64,000 nucleotides of DNA from Flabesymbios commensalis (GCA_964017125.1 OZ024905.1:36116416-36180415), one strand, 5' to 3'; positions 12,346 through 23,580 are shown, counted from the first letter of the stretch. Made by a program: numbers and translations. Notes: generated by a model from the sequence alone, not told the origin.

Positions 12346-13279
12346 ACATTAGTTGAGTATTTATTTAATATTTCCCATTTATTCTTCTTCGGTGGCTCGC
12401 TGAACTACTACTGAATGGCTGATTCTTCTGGTGGGATTATGGAAACATCCTAGGGTTCTAAATGTGAAAGGTGACCTGCACAACAACCCTGTTATTGGCG
12501 CATTGTAAAGTTGAAGGGTCTATGAAGAAATTTGTCATTGCGTGTGTGACACAGGTACCGGTGTCATGGGGGGAGCCGAGGAGTGATCCACCCCTGCATA
12601 CACAGGTACCGGGGGGAGGGAACCACCCCCACACATACAGAGCACGTACAGGTGTCCCCCACCCGCGGGACTCTACCTGTATACTGGGATATGACAACAC
12701 GGGTCGTCCTGTCGTCCTGACAGCACCATGTCATTTGTCATTCTACTTTCCACCACACCCCTCCACACCCCTCCACACCTCAGCGACTCGTTCACAGCTG
12801 CTCCACACACTCCACTACACACTTCACCTCCTTATCACCTCTTCAATCCCTCTCATTCTTTATTGGAAACATGGTAATATTGCGTAGAATATTGACAGCT
12901 ACTATCCATTATTACATCGTAATATTACATCAATATAACACTAGCATTATGACAGGCTTTACACGTTGTATAAAATTATCTGAATTCTCAATGTGAAGCT
13001 AAAGTATATTTTAGTATCTTAACTCGGTCCTGTACTTTTGTTATGGTGTGTCACTCCCTCTATCTTTTTCATCTTCTTCTCTTTCCACGTTTTATCTGTC
13101 TCTCCTATTTTCTATCATCTATAATTATGTTTCCACCACTTACACTGGGCTATTCTTTCCCTTCGTCCTTGTGTCACTTCCTTAGTGTTGAGACATGGAA
13201 TCTGATATTACAATTTGTTATCTTGGTCTCCAATTATATCACCACTATACGGTGTCTTTGTTTAAAATGCTACCTGAGC
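12346..13279. other. No supported gene
   Basis: A 138-codon frame at 12,471-12,887 runs through C-rich sequence (repeated CAGGTACCGG and CCACACCCCTCC). Its translation is Pro/His/Thr-rich and matches no family I know. Confidence 0.4.
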
Positions 13280-13387
13280 CCGCTTTCTCGTACAAGTTGC
13301 GATATATCGTAGGCTTTTGATTGGTCGAGACGGCCGTCTCGACCAATCAAAATCCTACGATATATCGCAACTTGTACGAGAATACGG
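13280..13387. mobile_element. Near-perfect 108-bp palindrome (foldback element)
   Basis: The arms meet with no loop at CGGCCG (13,331-13,336). The inner 48 bp of each arm match with a single mismatch, and the symmetry continues imperfectly to the ends. Each arm includes GCGATATATCG and TTGATTGGTCGAGACGG. The size and perfection fit a young non-autonomous foldback transposon. No coding capacity. Confidence 0.75.
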
Positions 13388-13502
13388 CACCTGAAATGTA
13401 TAATACACGTATGCCTTTTTGCTAGGATGCCCATTACTATGCAATATATAAGTCTACGTGACATTATGATGTGCGTTTGTTCGTTCACTCGTTCGTTCGC
13501 TC

Positions 13503-13822
13503 ACTCAATCACTGACTGACTGACTGACTGACTGACTGACTGACTGACTGACTGACTGACTGACTGACTGACTGACTGACTGACTGACTGACTCACTCAC
13601 TCACTCACTCACTCACTCACTCACTCACTCACTCACTCACTCACTCACTCACTCACTCACTCACTCACTCACTCACTCACTCACTCACTCACTCACTCAC
13701 TCACTCACTCACTCACTCACTCACCTACTCACTCATTCATTCATTCATTCATTCATTCATTCATTCATTCATTCATTCATTCATTCATTCATTCATTCAT
13801 TCATTCATTCATTCATTCATTC
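13503..13822. repeat. Compound (CTGA)n-(CTCA)n-(ATTC)n microsatellite
   Basis: Three tetranucleotide tracts follow each other: (ACTG)n to about 13,590, (ACTC)n to about 13,723 and (ATTC)n from about 13,733 to 13,822. Each motif differs from the next by one base, which fits expansion of point-mutated units. Degenerate CACTCA units follow to about 13,865. Confidence 0.95.
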
Positions 13823-13865
13823 AACAATACACTCATTGACCCAAGACACTCACTCACGCACTCAC

Positions 13866-14156
13866 GATAATGTCAGATTATTTGACTATTAATATTAAAG
13901 ACTGTCAGCGTGTGGCTTTCAAAAGGTAGCCCCGTGCCTTTGTGGACTAGCACCTCTTGACAACAGGCTGAATGGCGGGCACCTAGGTAGCGCATTAATT
14001 ATGTAGGTGCTGTTAATACGTGTCAAGCTATGTTGGGTTTGTTACAGAGTAATTTATTGTACGGCATGTGCCATGTGTTCCGCTGCTGTGCGGACCATGT
14101 CACCAAATAACTGACACTACCACCTTCTCATTATAAAAGGAACCACTTAGCAGCTA
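13866..14156. other. Unique sequence between microsatellites
   Basis: No ORF or repeat was recognised. Confidence 0.4.
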
Positions 14157-14560
14157 GTGAATGAATGAATGAATGAATGAATGAATGAATGAATGAATGA
14201 ATGAATGAATGAATGAATGAATGAATGAATGAATGAATGAATGAATGAATGAATGAATGAATGAATGGGGTTTCAGGCCACCCTTTTGCACATATAGGCT
14301 AAACTGACCCAGGAGAACATCCTGAGGATTGTGCGATGAATGAGATGAAACTGTCCTCCAGACACAGAATTCGAAATTAGAGCCTTGGCGGTCTGAGGCC
14401 TCTTGGTCACGGAGGCTCCATATAATATTCAATCTTTAGGAGTGAGCGGGGAAGGAACATTAAATTTGTTTCTTTGAAACTTGAATGGCAAAGTGGGGGC
14501 TAACCCGCGATCTCCGCCTTTCCAAGCAGGCAGCTTTAACCACCGCACCAGGGGCCCCGC
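14157..14560 (-). mobile_element. tRNA-derived SINE with (CATT)n tail
   Basis: Read on the minus strand, a tRNA-like head lies at 14,558-14,495. It has an A-box-like TGGTGCGGTGGTTAA, a B-box-like GCGGGTTAGCCCCC and G/C-rich complementary ends. A body of about 220 bp follows, ending in a segment whose plus strand reads GGGGTTTCAGGCCACCC (14,267-14,283). The 3' tail is the (GAAT)n tract at 14,157-14,265 on the plus strand. The body motif recurs at 20.7 kb and 26.46 kb, which supports a dispersed SINE family. It would be transcribed by RNA polymerase III and mobilised by an unidentified LINE. Open frames in the tail (repeated FIHS) are artefacts. Confidence 0.7.
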
Positions 14561-15295
14561 CTTTTAGCGTTTAGTTGTATGGCAGCTGTTTCAATTATCA
14601 TTTCACAACAGGAATGCTAATATTATTCTTCGTAAAACAATTTTATTTTTGTATTTTATTACCTTACCAGTCATAATTTTTTAAATAGAGGCAGATTTCT
14701 ACCCGGTATGACCAGGATGACCGGGCCGCCCAACTCATTTATTTCGCCGTAATGCGATGTGAACTTTGAACGCGGGACACTATACTACTCAATATAGGCC
14801 TACACTATGCATATTGTGTCCATATTTCATTATTTTGTTGATGAAAAATAAATCCACAAGATGGAGATGGAGATGTAGATTTGTGAAAAAAAAAATTAAG
14901 CGATCGTTTCTAAACAATCATCTTTTTTAATACATGTGGCGCTTTGCATTCACAAAATATTTAAGATCGCATTGTGACTATAACACGTAATATAACACGA
15001 TTATTCTAACTTTCATGCAGACTTATGTTTTTTCTGTAGACATCGTATACATACTTTAATAATTAGGTGACAACATTGGACATATACGTACATAAGTGTG
15101 CCTGTTACGTCATATCAGGGAAACTTTATTAACAACTAAATGACGGGTGGGGGTCAGGTATAGATTTGACACGTGGTCGCCACACCGAGCATTGATTGGT
15201 CACAGGTGTGGACTTCTACGTAGCCTACTGGCCTTTTGATTAATAACATTAATAAATGTTGCCATAATGACAAGAGAGTAGACAGATTATTAGTT
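14561..15295. other. No gene seen
   Basis: AT-rich sequence without recognisable ORFs or repeats. Confidence 0.45.
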
Positions 15296-15480
15296 AGGGG
15301 GCCACCATTCAATATCCAGGGGGGGGGGGGGGAGTGGAGTTTTTGTCGCTCGCCAATTATTTATTTCAACCCGACGGCGAGCTGAAAATTTCAAACATTA
15401 CTACATGTTTAGATAGAACATTTCTTGAAGTAAATTATTTATTTCACGCCCGAAATTATTTATTTAAAAAAAACTCGAGT
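15296..15480 (+). repeat. Possible diverged DNA transposon end
   Basis: A G-rich terminus-like segment (GGGGGCCACCATTCAATATC then a G run, 15,299-15,333) is followed by three loosely repeated AATTATTTATTTCA motifs near 15,354, 15,434 and 15,455. A related CCCGACATTTATTTGTTTAGG segment is readable on the minus strand near 19,412-19,432. I infer a degraded repeat and cannot name the family. Confidence 0.3.
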
Positions 15481-15774
15481 TCACGACTGGCATTCCTCAC
15501 ACAAACTATACTTGTTTCATGGTATGCATACCAGTGAGCTAGATAAGACGGGTTATCACGCAGGCATGTAGGTGTGATCAGGGTTAGTGATAACCGTCTG
15601 TTTCCTTTACAGGCAGACCAATCACCAGAGGAGGGTCTGCTAAAGCAAGGAGATAAAACACAAGTTGTGTGTACTGGAGCTCCAGAGGTCAGAGGTCAGC
15701 TCACACAATTGAGTTCATACTCACACTAGACATGATATGAGGATGTACCTGGAAGTCTGAGACATACCCAGTCA

Positions 15775-16690
15775 CACATTTCACCAGTGTTACCAGATGA
15801 CAGACCCAGTCACACATTTCACCAGTGTTACCAGATGACAGACCCAGTCACACATGTCACCAGTGTTACCTGATGACAGATCCAGTCACACATTTCACCA
15901 GTGTTACCAGATGACATACCCAGTGACACATCACCAGTGTTACCTGATCACAGACCCAGTCACACATTTCACCCGTGCTACCAGATGACAGACCCAGTGA
16001 CACATCACCAGTGTTACCTGATCACAGACTCAGTCACACATCATCAGTGTTACCTGATCACAGACTCAGTCACACATGTCACCAGTGTGTCCTGATGACA
16101 TACCCAGTCACACATATCACCAGTGTTACCTTATCACAGACCCAGTCACACATGTCACCAGTGTTACCTGATGACATACCCAGTCACACATATCACCAGT
16201 GTTACCTGATGACACAACCAGTCACACATGTCACCAGTGTTATCTGATGACATACCCAGTCACACATGTCACCAGTGTTATCTTATCACAGACCTAGTCA
16301 CTCATGTCCCCAGAGTTACCTGATGACATACCTAGTCACACATGTCACCAGTGTCACCTGATCACATACCCAGTCACACATGTCACCAGTGTTACCTGAT
16401 GACATACCCAGTCACACGTGTCACCAGTGTTACCTGATGACATACCCAGTCGCACATATCACCAATGTTACCTGATCACAGACCTAGTCACACATGTCAC
16501 CAGTGTTACCTGATGACATACCCAGTCACACATGTCACCAGTGTTACTTTATCACAGACCTAGTCACACATGGCACCAGTGTCACCTGATGACATACCCA
16601 GTCACACATGTCACCAATCTTACCTGATCACAGATTCAGTTACACATTTCCAGTGTTGCTTGATCATAGATTCAGTCACACATGTCACCA
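15775..16690 (+). repeat. 38-bp minisatellite, about 24 units
   Basis: Tandem units of 38 bp contain CAGTCACACATGTCACCAG and GTTACCTGATGACATACC. Spacing is exactly 38 bp where clean (for example TGTCACCAG at 16,381 and 16,419), and some units are a few bases shorter. Units alternate between GATGACATACC and GATCACAGACC forms. The sequence is unrelated to the large 38-bp satellite. Short open frames at 15,901-16,247 are translations of the repeat (MLPDD, SHT, HQC motifs), not genes. Confidence 0.95.
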
Positions 16691-16719
16691 GGAAAGTTTC
16701 CATCAATAATCAATATGAC

Positions 16720-16755
16720 CAAGGAGGTTGAAAAGAGCTCTTTTCAACCTCCTTG
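16720..16755. repeat. Perfect 36-bp palindrome
   Basis: Two 18-bp arms, CAAGGAGGTTGAAAAGAG and its exact complement, meet without a loop. It sits at the right edge of the minisatellite, just before a last degenerate TGTTACCTTATGACAGAT unit, so it was probably inserted into the array. Confidence 0.9.
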
Positions 16756-17683
16756 ATGTTACCTTATGACAGATTCTGTAACAGATGTCTACACATGGCG
16801 ATAGTCAACAAAAACATGTTACCATCCCTAATCATTGTGACTCAATGACATATTCAGTCACACATACCCACATACATAGCCTAATCACTTTAATTAATGA
16901 CATATTCATCCACACATTCAAGTCTATGGCTAAGGATAATAGTAATATTATAATTTCCCAAACCATGGTTTCGCTTCACATATTTGTTTTCTTCTGTAGA
17001 AAATAAACGAATTATGCAAATTATTCAATTCGCTGTGGATACCTTGGAATTTAACGAAATTTTAAGTTACTTTTTGTGGATAATAATAATTTACAATATT
17101 TGAAAATGAACGACTTGATAGAGATACCATGTGTATGTGTGTGGTAATTCGTCCGTCAGTGAGTGTTAATTAATGATATTGTTTTTCTCTGTTCTTCTAC
17201 TTGGTAATTTGCATGTGTACTTTCCTTAAAGGAGTGGATTATAATTATCAGTTTGGAACAAGTTGACTGGGTGCTTGTGAAACCTTAGACATATATGCTA
17301 TGAAAAATGGAGGGTGGGTGGGTGGAATACAATTAGAGTTAAAGTAATCAATCACCCACCTGTAAACTATATCATTTACTCTTTTCATATTTTAACTTCA
17401 GTCAGATCAAAATTTAATGTATTGATACCATCTGACTTGTCCTTCTACCTGAGACCTGGCGTATTTAGGTACAGTTGCGCTCAATTTACATTAAAATTAC
17501 ACAGCGTAAAAATACATTCATGTAACAGTTACTTATTTACTAACATTGTAATCGCTATTTCACAATTTCCGCCACAAGGAGTAATTAATGAATAGCTATT
17601 GTAATAACATGAGTTTTACTCAAAGATAGATGTGCTTGTAAGAGCTTACATAATCTAGTGATATTATTCTGGCACTGTGATGG
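16756..17683. other. No gene seen
   Basis: The first 120 bp hold decayed minisatellite units. The rest is AT-rich with short open frames only. Confidence 0.45.
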
Positions 17684-17926
17684 TTAACCCTTTAACTTTA
17701 ATGGAATGAGTGTTTAAACATCAAGATTTGCAATGATTGGTCTGAAGTTGATCTGAAACAAAGATGAATAATTTTCTCCTACTTGGAGTTGTGGGCCGCG
17801 GTAGCGACACACAACTCCAAGTGGGTGAAAATTTAAATTATTTAATTTAGCGCCTTAAGCGTCAAATTACATTTACTGCATATATGCCATATGATACATA
17901 TACGCGCCCCGGTATTTAAAGGGTTA
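17684..17926 (-). mobile_element. piggyBac-type MITE, diverged subfamily
   Basis: TTAACCCTTTAA at the left and TTTAAAGGGTTAG at the right give the TTAA-flanked ends typical of piggyBac-group elements. The outer interior differs from the main family (see 18,749). The central hairpin is shared: arms 17,781-17,793 and 17,810-17,822 around a loop resembling that of the minus-oriented copies. One arm pair differs from the family on both sides (17,786 and 17,817), and pairing is kept. Confidence 0.7.
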
Positions 17927-18425
17927 GCTCTTTGCCTATTCTAATGTGTAACATTTGATAAGAAGCCATGTGTCAGAGGTATAGCCGGGGGTCGTGTGCA
18001 GTTGTGTGGCTGCCAGAGATCTTATTGATTGATTGATTGATTAACTTATCATAATCACACCCCTGGTACACCTCCCGGCACGGTTGACTGCGCACGCAGT
18101 CACCACGTGCCCTTATCTGATCAGCTCCAGCACAAATCCCTTTTCATTAATATTTTATCTCAGTTTGATTCACGGGCAGCGTTTCACTTCTCTCATACGG
18201 GTGCAGAAAATTAATTTCCAAAGAATGTAATCTCAACTTCTAGCTGGCATTGCGTTTTTAATATCGTGCAGTGTTTGAATGCCGCACTATCGTACCGGTC
18301 TTACCGAAAATTATCACACGACAGTGATTTCACGATTACAAATGTCATCATTTAAATACCCAAGTTTTTTCAGATTAAACTATCAAACTGCATTGTGCTA
18401 TTAACGAGTTAACATCTGCCATATA

Positions 18426-18471
18426 TATTCAAATAACAGACCGCCAAATTTGGCGGTCTGTTATTTGAATA
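18426..18471. repeat. Perfect 46-bp palindrome
   Basis: The arms meet at AAATTT (18,446-18,451), and each includes ATAACAGACCGCC or its complement. Symmetry continues imperfectly to about 18,416-18,479 (CTGCCAT and ATGGCAG). The central ACCGCCAAATT also occurs at the ends of the neighbouring piggyBac-type MITEs, which may be chance. Confidence 0.85.
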
Positions 18472-18748
18472 CATGGCAGGTCAGATCTATGTGACTGGTG
18501 ACGTAGATTGTTTTGATAGAGAGCAGAGACGAGGTAGTACTCGTATTGAGTTTCAGCTACATGTACATGGATGTACTCTAACAACAGAGGGCTACTGTAA
18601 ATGGATACTTCAATGAGACATGGCGTCTCTGACCATATGTTTATCACTGTGCCTTCTGCCCTTGAGAATAAATATACAAAGCAAATGGATGTGAATACAT
18701 TATATTATACATAGTCCGTTTTCACAAAATTTGGGCATAAGTGGAAAC

Positions 18749-18994
18749 TTAACCCATTAACCGCCAAATTATTCAATCTGGATTTTCACCCACTTGAAGT
18801 TGTGTCTCGCTGACGCGATCCACAACTTCAAGTGAGTGAAAATTATTCAGATTTGACAATATGGAGGTCAACTGTTTTTAAATATTGCTGATTAATGTCA
18901 CATTTTATCTTTAACATGTTTAAAAGGTGGTACTTAATGTGCTGATAAAAAATAAAAAACCGAATATATGCGGCACCGGCGGTTAAAGGGTTAA
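18749..18994 (+). mobile_element. piggyBac-type MITE (type copy)
   Basis: This copy defines the family. TTAA flanks both ends, the 5' end is CCCATTAACCGCC (consensus CCCTTTAACCGCC) and the 3' end is GGCGGTTAAAGGG, so the TIR is 13 bp and the element about 245 bp. An internal hairpin at 18,784-18,842 has arms CACTTGAAGTTGTG and CACAACTTCAAGTG around the loop TCTCGCTGACGCGATC. The right half carries TTAACATGTTTAAAAGGTGG and CCCGAATATATGCGGCACCG. TTAA target duplication with CCC-starting TIRs is the hallmark of piggyBac superfamily elements. There is no transposase, so it must be moved in trans. Confidence 0.88.
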
Positions 18995-20022
18995 TTAAAT
19001 CGGTGTAACACTGGTGATTCCCTCAGTGCATGGTAACACACCTGGAACACCTACTTGTTATTGTGGTTGTGCGTTACAGTGCTCCAAACTGTTAAAATGT
19101 GTAGGGATGGCTAATTGTTTGTGTGCACTATAAAGAGCCATGAACTTATTCGACAATAGTAGGGCATAGTAATCCAGAGCTCTTATCTGGCTCAATATTG
19201 CCATATTTGCGATATATCGCGATATTGCCACTGTGCGACGTATGTCATATTTGTCTACTGACTCGATAACACAGAGAATTAAACAGTTTGATTTGTATAT
19301 AAAACAGAACAACTCGTAAGCCAAGGGCCCACACGACAATATCCCGCCGGCAAAGATCGATACATAGAGGAAGAAGGTAAAAACCAGTGTTAAGAAATGA
19401 CTGGCGACCTGGCCTAAACAAATAAATGTCGGGTTGAAAATGGCAGAAAATTCGCAACTTATATAATTATGTTCGAATTATTTCCAGAACCAATCGGAAA
19501 ATGTATCATTTCTCTGTTCTTATAGTTCTAATACACAATATATGGGACAAAGCATCAAGAGAATGCAATGAATGTTATAATGATTTAGCAAACATCACAT
19601 ATCTGGCACAACTGCAACTGTTACTTTCAGGTAGTAACGCAGGGATCATGATGTATTATAATTACACACACGCCTCGCTCAATGGGATCCAGAAGTAAAA
19701 ATCTTAATGAGGTCATTATATGAGGCACAAAGAGACAAAATACAACTTGTTTTTGCATACGAGAGATTGAAAAATACGTGGATACAAATACTATCTGACT
19801 TTGATCATGTTGATAGTGAGGAAATGTCTTGTAGTTCCACCACACCCTGTTAGAGGGCTCTGTCGTCTGTGGGGGTATAACAAGAGAATACGGAATGGGT
19901 ATCCGGGCTGATCCGGAATGGAGGGCGGTGTCTGAGGAACTAGGGAGTAAACCAGGAGACAGGGCGGGCTCCAGTCTCCCCTCCCAGCCCCATCCATTAT
20001 ACCTGTATGTGCCACCCACATC
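18995..20022. other. No supported gene
   Basis: Short open frames only. A CGATATATCGCGATAT motif lies near 19,209-19,226. A 142-codon minus-strand frame at 19,627-20,055 ends in the palindrome and has no recognisable domain. Confidence 0.4.
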
Positions 20023-20087
20023 ATATACACCGGGGCAATGCCGGGCCAGTGTCAACAGACACTGCCCGGCATTGCCCCGGTGTATAT
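20023..20087. repeat. Inverted repeat, 30-31-bp arms, 4-nt loop
   Basis: Arms 20,023-20,053 and 20,058-20,087 match except for one bulged base. They include ACACCGGGGCAATGCC and are GC-rich, unlike the surroundings. Confidence 0.85.
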
Positions 20088-20699
20088 CACCGGGATCCTC
20101 GCCTCATCCCTGAGTGTCCCACTGACCCCGGCCTCCGCCCTCTTACCATGGATCCTGACTACCCCCCCCCCCCCCCGCTCCCCATAAGATCCACCCCAAT
20201 TCTTCTACTTATCACTTTCTCTCAACGACACTCCCGATAATGCTGCAGACGAAAATCAATATGAGGTGGTTATTGATTTTACGACCCGCATTCTCAGTGG
20301 TCTTGATTCCGAGTGAGCAGTAGCATCTTATAGGTATACATCCCTTTAGGGATAAATGCGAATATAATATACATGACACTTTCTCTTTAACACTGTATTA
20401 GGGCTACGTGTATAATGTTGGTAATTTTCTGACATAAGAATGTGTTAATGATCTCTATTATAACTGAATAATGAACATATTCAATACTTCAACATAAAAC
20501 TAGATGATATATATCCGGCCATAGTGAATGAGTTTGGACGAGTGACTGATAATAGGGGATTTGACCGTACCATCGTATCATGCAGAGGTCCCGAGCCGAG
20601 TATCCAAGGCCGAAATCTCTTTTTTAGCCTCAATTTCGAAATATGACCTCTTGAAGTTGGCTAATGTATTGGCAGTTTGATTTTTTGGAGGAACTGGCG

Positions 20700-20755
20700 G
20701 AATGATGGGCGTTTCAGGCGACTTTTGTGCATATAGTTTCCTGAAGAGGCCCGGT
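20700..20755 (-). mobile_element. SINE body fragment
   Basis: GGGCGTTTCAGGCGACTTTT and GTGCATATAG match the body of the SINE at 14,265-14,300 with a few differences. Neither the head nor a clean tail is visible. Confidence 0.5.
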
Positions 20756-20927
20756 TACTTAAAGAACATTTAAGATGTAGCGTTCACATGTAGCTTTTGG
20801 AAACTTTATAACAAAGTGCATTGCAGACCCTGTATAGAATTGTTATAGCAGATGGTATGTTTTGCCCAAACTTACACACGTCACTCAGTGAGGAATACTG
20901 AAGATAAATAAATAAACTGAATACTTC

Positions 20928-21032
20928 CCAGTCAATATTAATCATTTAAGCGACATTAGAGCAATGTTGGGTAAACGTATGAGATATCAGTACATGATTT
21001 AGCCAATGTCGGGTGGATGTATTTTGTTTAGA
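20928..21032. mobile_element. Degenerate foldback MITE (family B-like)
   Basis: It begins CCCAGTCAATATTAATC and contains GCAATGTTGGGTAAACG and GCCAATGTCGGGTGGATG, fragments of family B arms. Pairing between arms is poor and the right end is uncertain. Confidence 0.35.
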
Positions 21033-21727
21033 GTCTCCTTTGCTCTCCAGACACCCTGCTGCTTTCTTTGTTGGCCTCTATAGCGCTGGGGTCCATGGAA
21101 TCAATAGTAGCGCAGTCTGGATCATTCAGGATCGCTTGGTCCAGGATTGATCCACCACTTTGTACAGGGTTCCGACTGGTGCGTGCTAACAAAACAGCAG
21201 ACCAAAAACCCAAACTTATTGTCCATCAAGACCTGGAGACGGCGAGGCGAGAGCTCTGTCGTGAAGGAAAGCTTTGCTGACTGTAGTTTTTGCCATGAGA
21301 TGCTCATTCATGTGTGAATCAGTGCGCTTTGAAGCGAGGGAAGCAAATGTGGCCGTTATGTCTGCAAATAATTATAAGGGGCCAGCAAATGCGTAGAAGG
21401 GTGGGCTGTAGAAAGGAAAAGGAATAAAAAGAATTTATAAAAAAAAATGCATGAGGTAAGAGAGTGATAATAGAGAAGAGAGCGAATGGGGGCGGCCATG
21501 AATAACAGGTATTGTCTGGCGTGCATTAGCATCCTAATGACAAAGACATCTGGTGATGAAAGGTTTGTCAGGTGTCCAGAATGCCTCATATGTAGACCTA
21601 CTGTATCCCGCAAAAGAAAACGCCAGTGACTGCTTGCTTATCAAGTCAGCAGCTACTACTGTTTGGATTTGAACGGCGGTACTGTCTGCATGGCAGTCAC
21701 ATAATTGTATTCCTTGGTACTAGTATA
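21033..21727. other. No supported gene
   Basis: Overlapping minus-strand frames at 21,028-21,307 have fairly ordinary amino acid composition. There is no recognisable domain and no continuity between frames, so I do not call a gene. Confidence 0.35.
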
Positions 21728-21836
21728 CCCAGTTAACACAAAACATTTGTATAACAATTATACAATGTTGGACCAACGTCGAAGACGTTGGGCCGACGTT
21801 GTATAAATGTTATCCAAATGTTTTGTGTTTACTGGG
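21728..21836. mobile_element. Palindromic foldback MITE, family A
   Basis: Family A copies are about 110 bp. They begin with AACACAAAACATTTGTATAA, end with the complement, and meet at CCAACGTCGAAGACGTTGG. This copy runs from CCCAGTTAACAC to GTGTTTACTGGG with a few arm mismatches. Other copies are at 23,482, 55,971 and 62,466. There is no coding capacity. Confidence 0.85.
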
Positions 21837-22121
21837 TAGTCACACATAGGCCTATATCCCTTTTGACAATTTCAACGTCGGTCTACAATGTCATAAAACG
21901 ACACATTTTTACTAGTACAACTCTTGTATTGTTATAAGTATTCCTCACGATCAACATTATTACAATACAAAATACACAATCATTTACAATACAGAATACA
22001 AGTCTTTGTGTAATACATTATACCTTATATGACAAACACACAATCACCAAGCTCCATTGTTGTTATTAACAACAAACCGTTTGTATAATGGACTGATACT
22101 AACATAAACATCTAATACTAT

Positions 22122-22217
22122 AATCATATAGCTCTGCTCTGCAAAGCCAAAAGGCAGTAGCTGATACTGGCAAAGTAAGCAGATACTGCATTTTGGCTTT
22201 GCACTGCAGAATTATGA
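22122..22217. repeat. Imperfect inverted repeat, 19-bp core arms
   Basis: Core arms 22,141-22,159 (GCAAAGCCAAAAGGCAGTA) and 22,184-22,202 match with one mismatch around a 24-nt loop. ATCAT..TCTGC-type flanks extend the symmetry weakly outward. Confidence 0.7.
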
Positions 22218-22293
22218 TGTAAATTAGTTTACATATGACAGAAGAACTAGGAGATTCTAAGATACACAAAGAATGACTCTACATGACTCCCTG

Positions 22294-22325
22294 CAGAAAT
22301 GCATAATACATATAATGCATTTCTG
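22294..22325. repeat. Short inverted repeat, 11-bp arms
   Basis: CAGAAATGCAT at 22,294-22,304 pairs with ATGCATTTCTG at 22,315-22,325 across a 10-nt loop. Confidence 0.6.
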
Positions 22326-23190
22326 GTACCGGCTATGTATGTACTGCACCATTTTCTATTGTATACCTTATATTCTTAGAGGGTGGTCATAGTACATGTT
22401 CCATGGAGTAATAATTATATATATATATACAGAAACTGTATACATAGAAGTTATGCAGACGAACCGATACTACACAAGAAATTCTTTGGAACTGATGGAT
22501 TATAGAAGGGTTCCTCCTACGGGATGTTCACTTCCCGGGATCAATTTACTGCTAACAGCCTCTGCGGGCGGGACTGCTTCTAGAGTTTCCCATCAAATTG
22601 CAGGCCCAGAGATAATTCTCTCTCTTATTGGGAGACAGTAATTTCTACCACTTGGCTGAATTTGGCAATTCCACTTCATTGCTCACCACCCAGCCACGGC
22701 CATCGTTAATTCTGGATTTATATTCACAACTGTCAATAAGTCCACTTTGCTTGACGCCATGCTGGGGTGGTGGGAGACAGGCGCTTATATTATTACATGA
22801 GCGGTTTACTCATTCTAAGAGCCAAGACACGTAGTTTAGTTACTGTCTTATACATATGCTGGTCTAACACATTGGCAGTAAATTAGTGGATGATTGCTTC
22901 CTTCTGCCTGGACTCAGTTTGTTTTTTGACTATTTAGACGCATAGATGATATGAAATGTACCCAAAATGTACGAAATTAAATTTATAGATCTATATAGTG
23001 TCATCTGAGAATAGTGAAATATCACCATACATGTAACATGGTGCAATTTTTCCTGTATTAGGTTTAAATATCTACCCTATGTATTTAATTGATGTACTTA
23101 CAAACTAATATATATTTACAAACTAACAAGTAATGTATGTATAATTATTATGCATTTATGATATAATCCCGCACAGCTGGTGAACAGTGG
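22326..23190. other. No gene seen
   Basis: Short open frames only; AT-rich toward the right. Confidence 0.45.
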
Positions 23191-23435
23191 TTAACCCTTT
23201 AACCGCCAAATTATCCAATCTGAATTTTCACCCACTTGAATTTGTGTCTCGCTGACGCGATCCACAACTTCAAGTGAGTGAAAATTATTCAGATTTGACA
23301 AAATGGAGGTCAACTGTTTTCAAATATTGCTGATTGATGTCACATTTTATCTTTAACATGTTTAAAAGGTGGTACTTCATGTGCTATTAAAAATGAAAAC
23401 CCGAATATATGCGGCACCGGCGGTTAAAGGGTCAA
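23191..23435 (+). mobile_element. piggyBac-type MITE
   Basis: A full-length copy of the family described at 18,749, with CCCTTTAACCGCC and GGCGGTTAAAGGG ends. The left target is TTAA and the right has mutated to TCAA. One arm of the hairpin has a single change (CTTGAATTTGTG) without a partner change. Confidence 0.88.
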
Positions 23436-23481
23436 TATAAACAGATATCGAGTTGAAAATTACTGCAGCAGGCTAACGTAC

Positions 23482-23580
23482 CCCAGTAAACACAAAACAT
23501 TTGTATAACATTTATACAACGTCTTCCCACATTGTCCAACATGGTATAAATGTTATTCAACTGTTTTGTGTTTACTGTGG
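23482..23580. mobile_element. Palindromic foldback MITE, family A, altered centre
   Basis: The outer arms match family A (CCCAGTAAACACAAAAC to GTTTTGTGTTTACTG). The centre is shortened and reads GTCTTCCCACATTGTCC, so the palindrome is broken in the middle. Confidence 0.75.

Noticed and set aside
12471-12887. 138-codon ORF as a gene
   Set aside because: Low-complexity Pro/His/Thr-rich translation over C-rich DNA, no domain recognised.
14154-14432. ORF with repeated FIHS
   Set aside because: It translates the (GAAT)n SINE tail on the other strand.
15901-16247. Small ORFs with PDD and SHT repeats
   Set aside because: They are translations of the 38-bp minisatellite.
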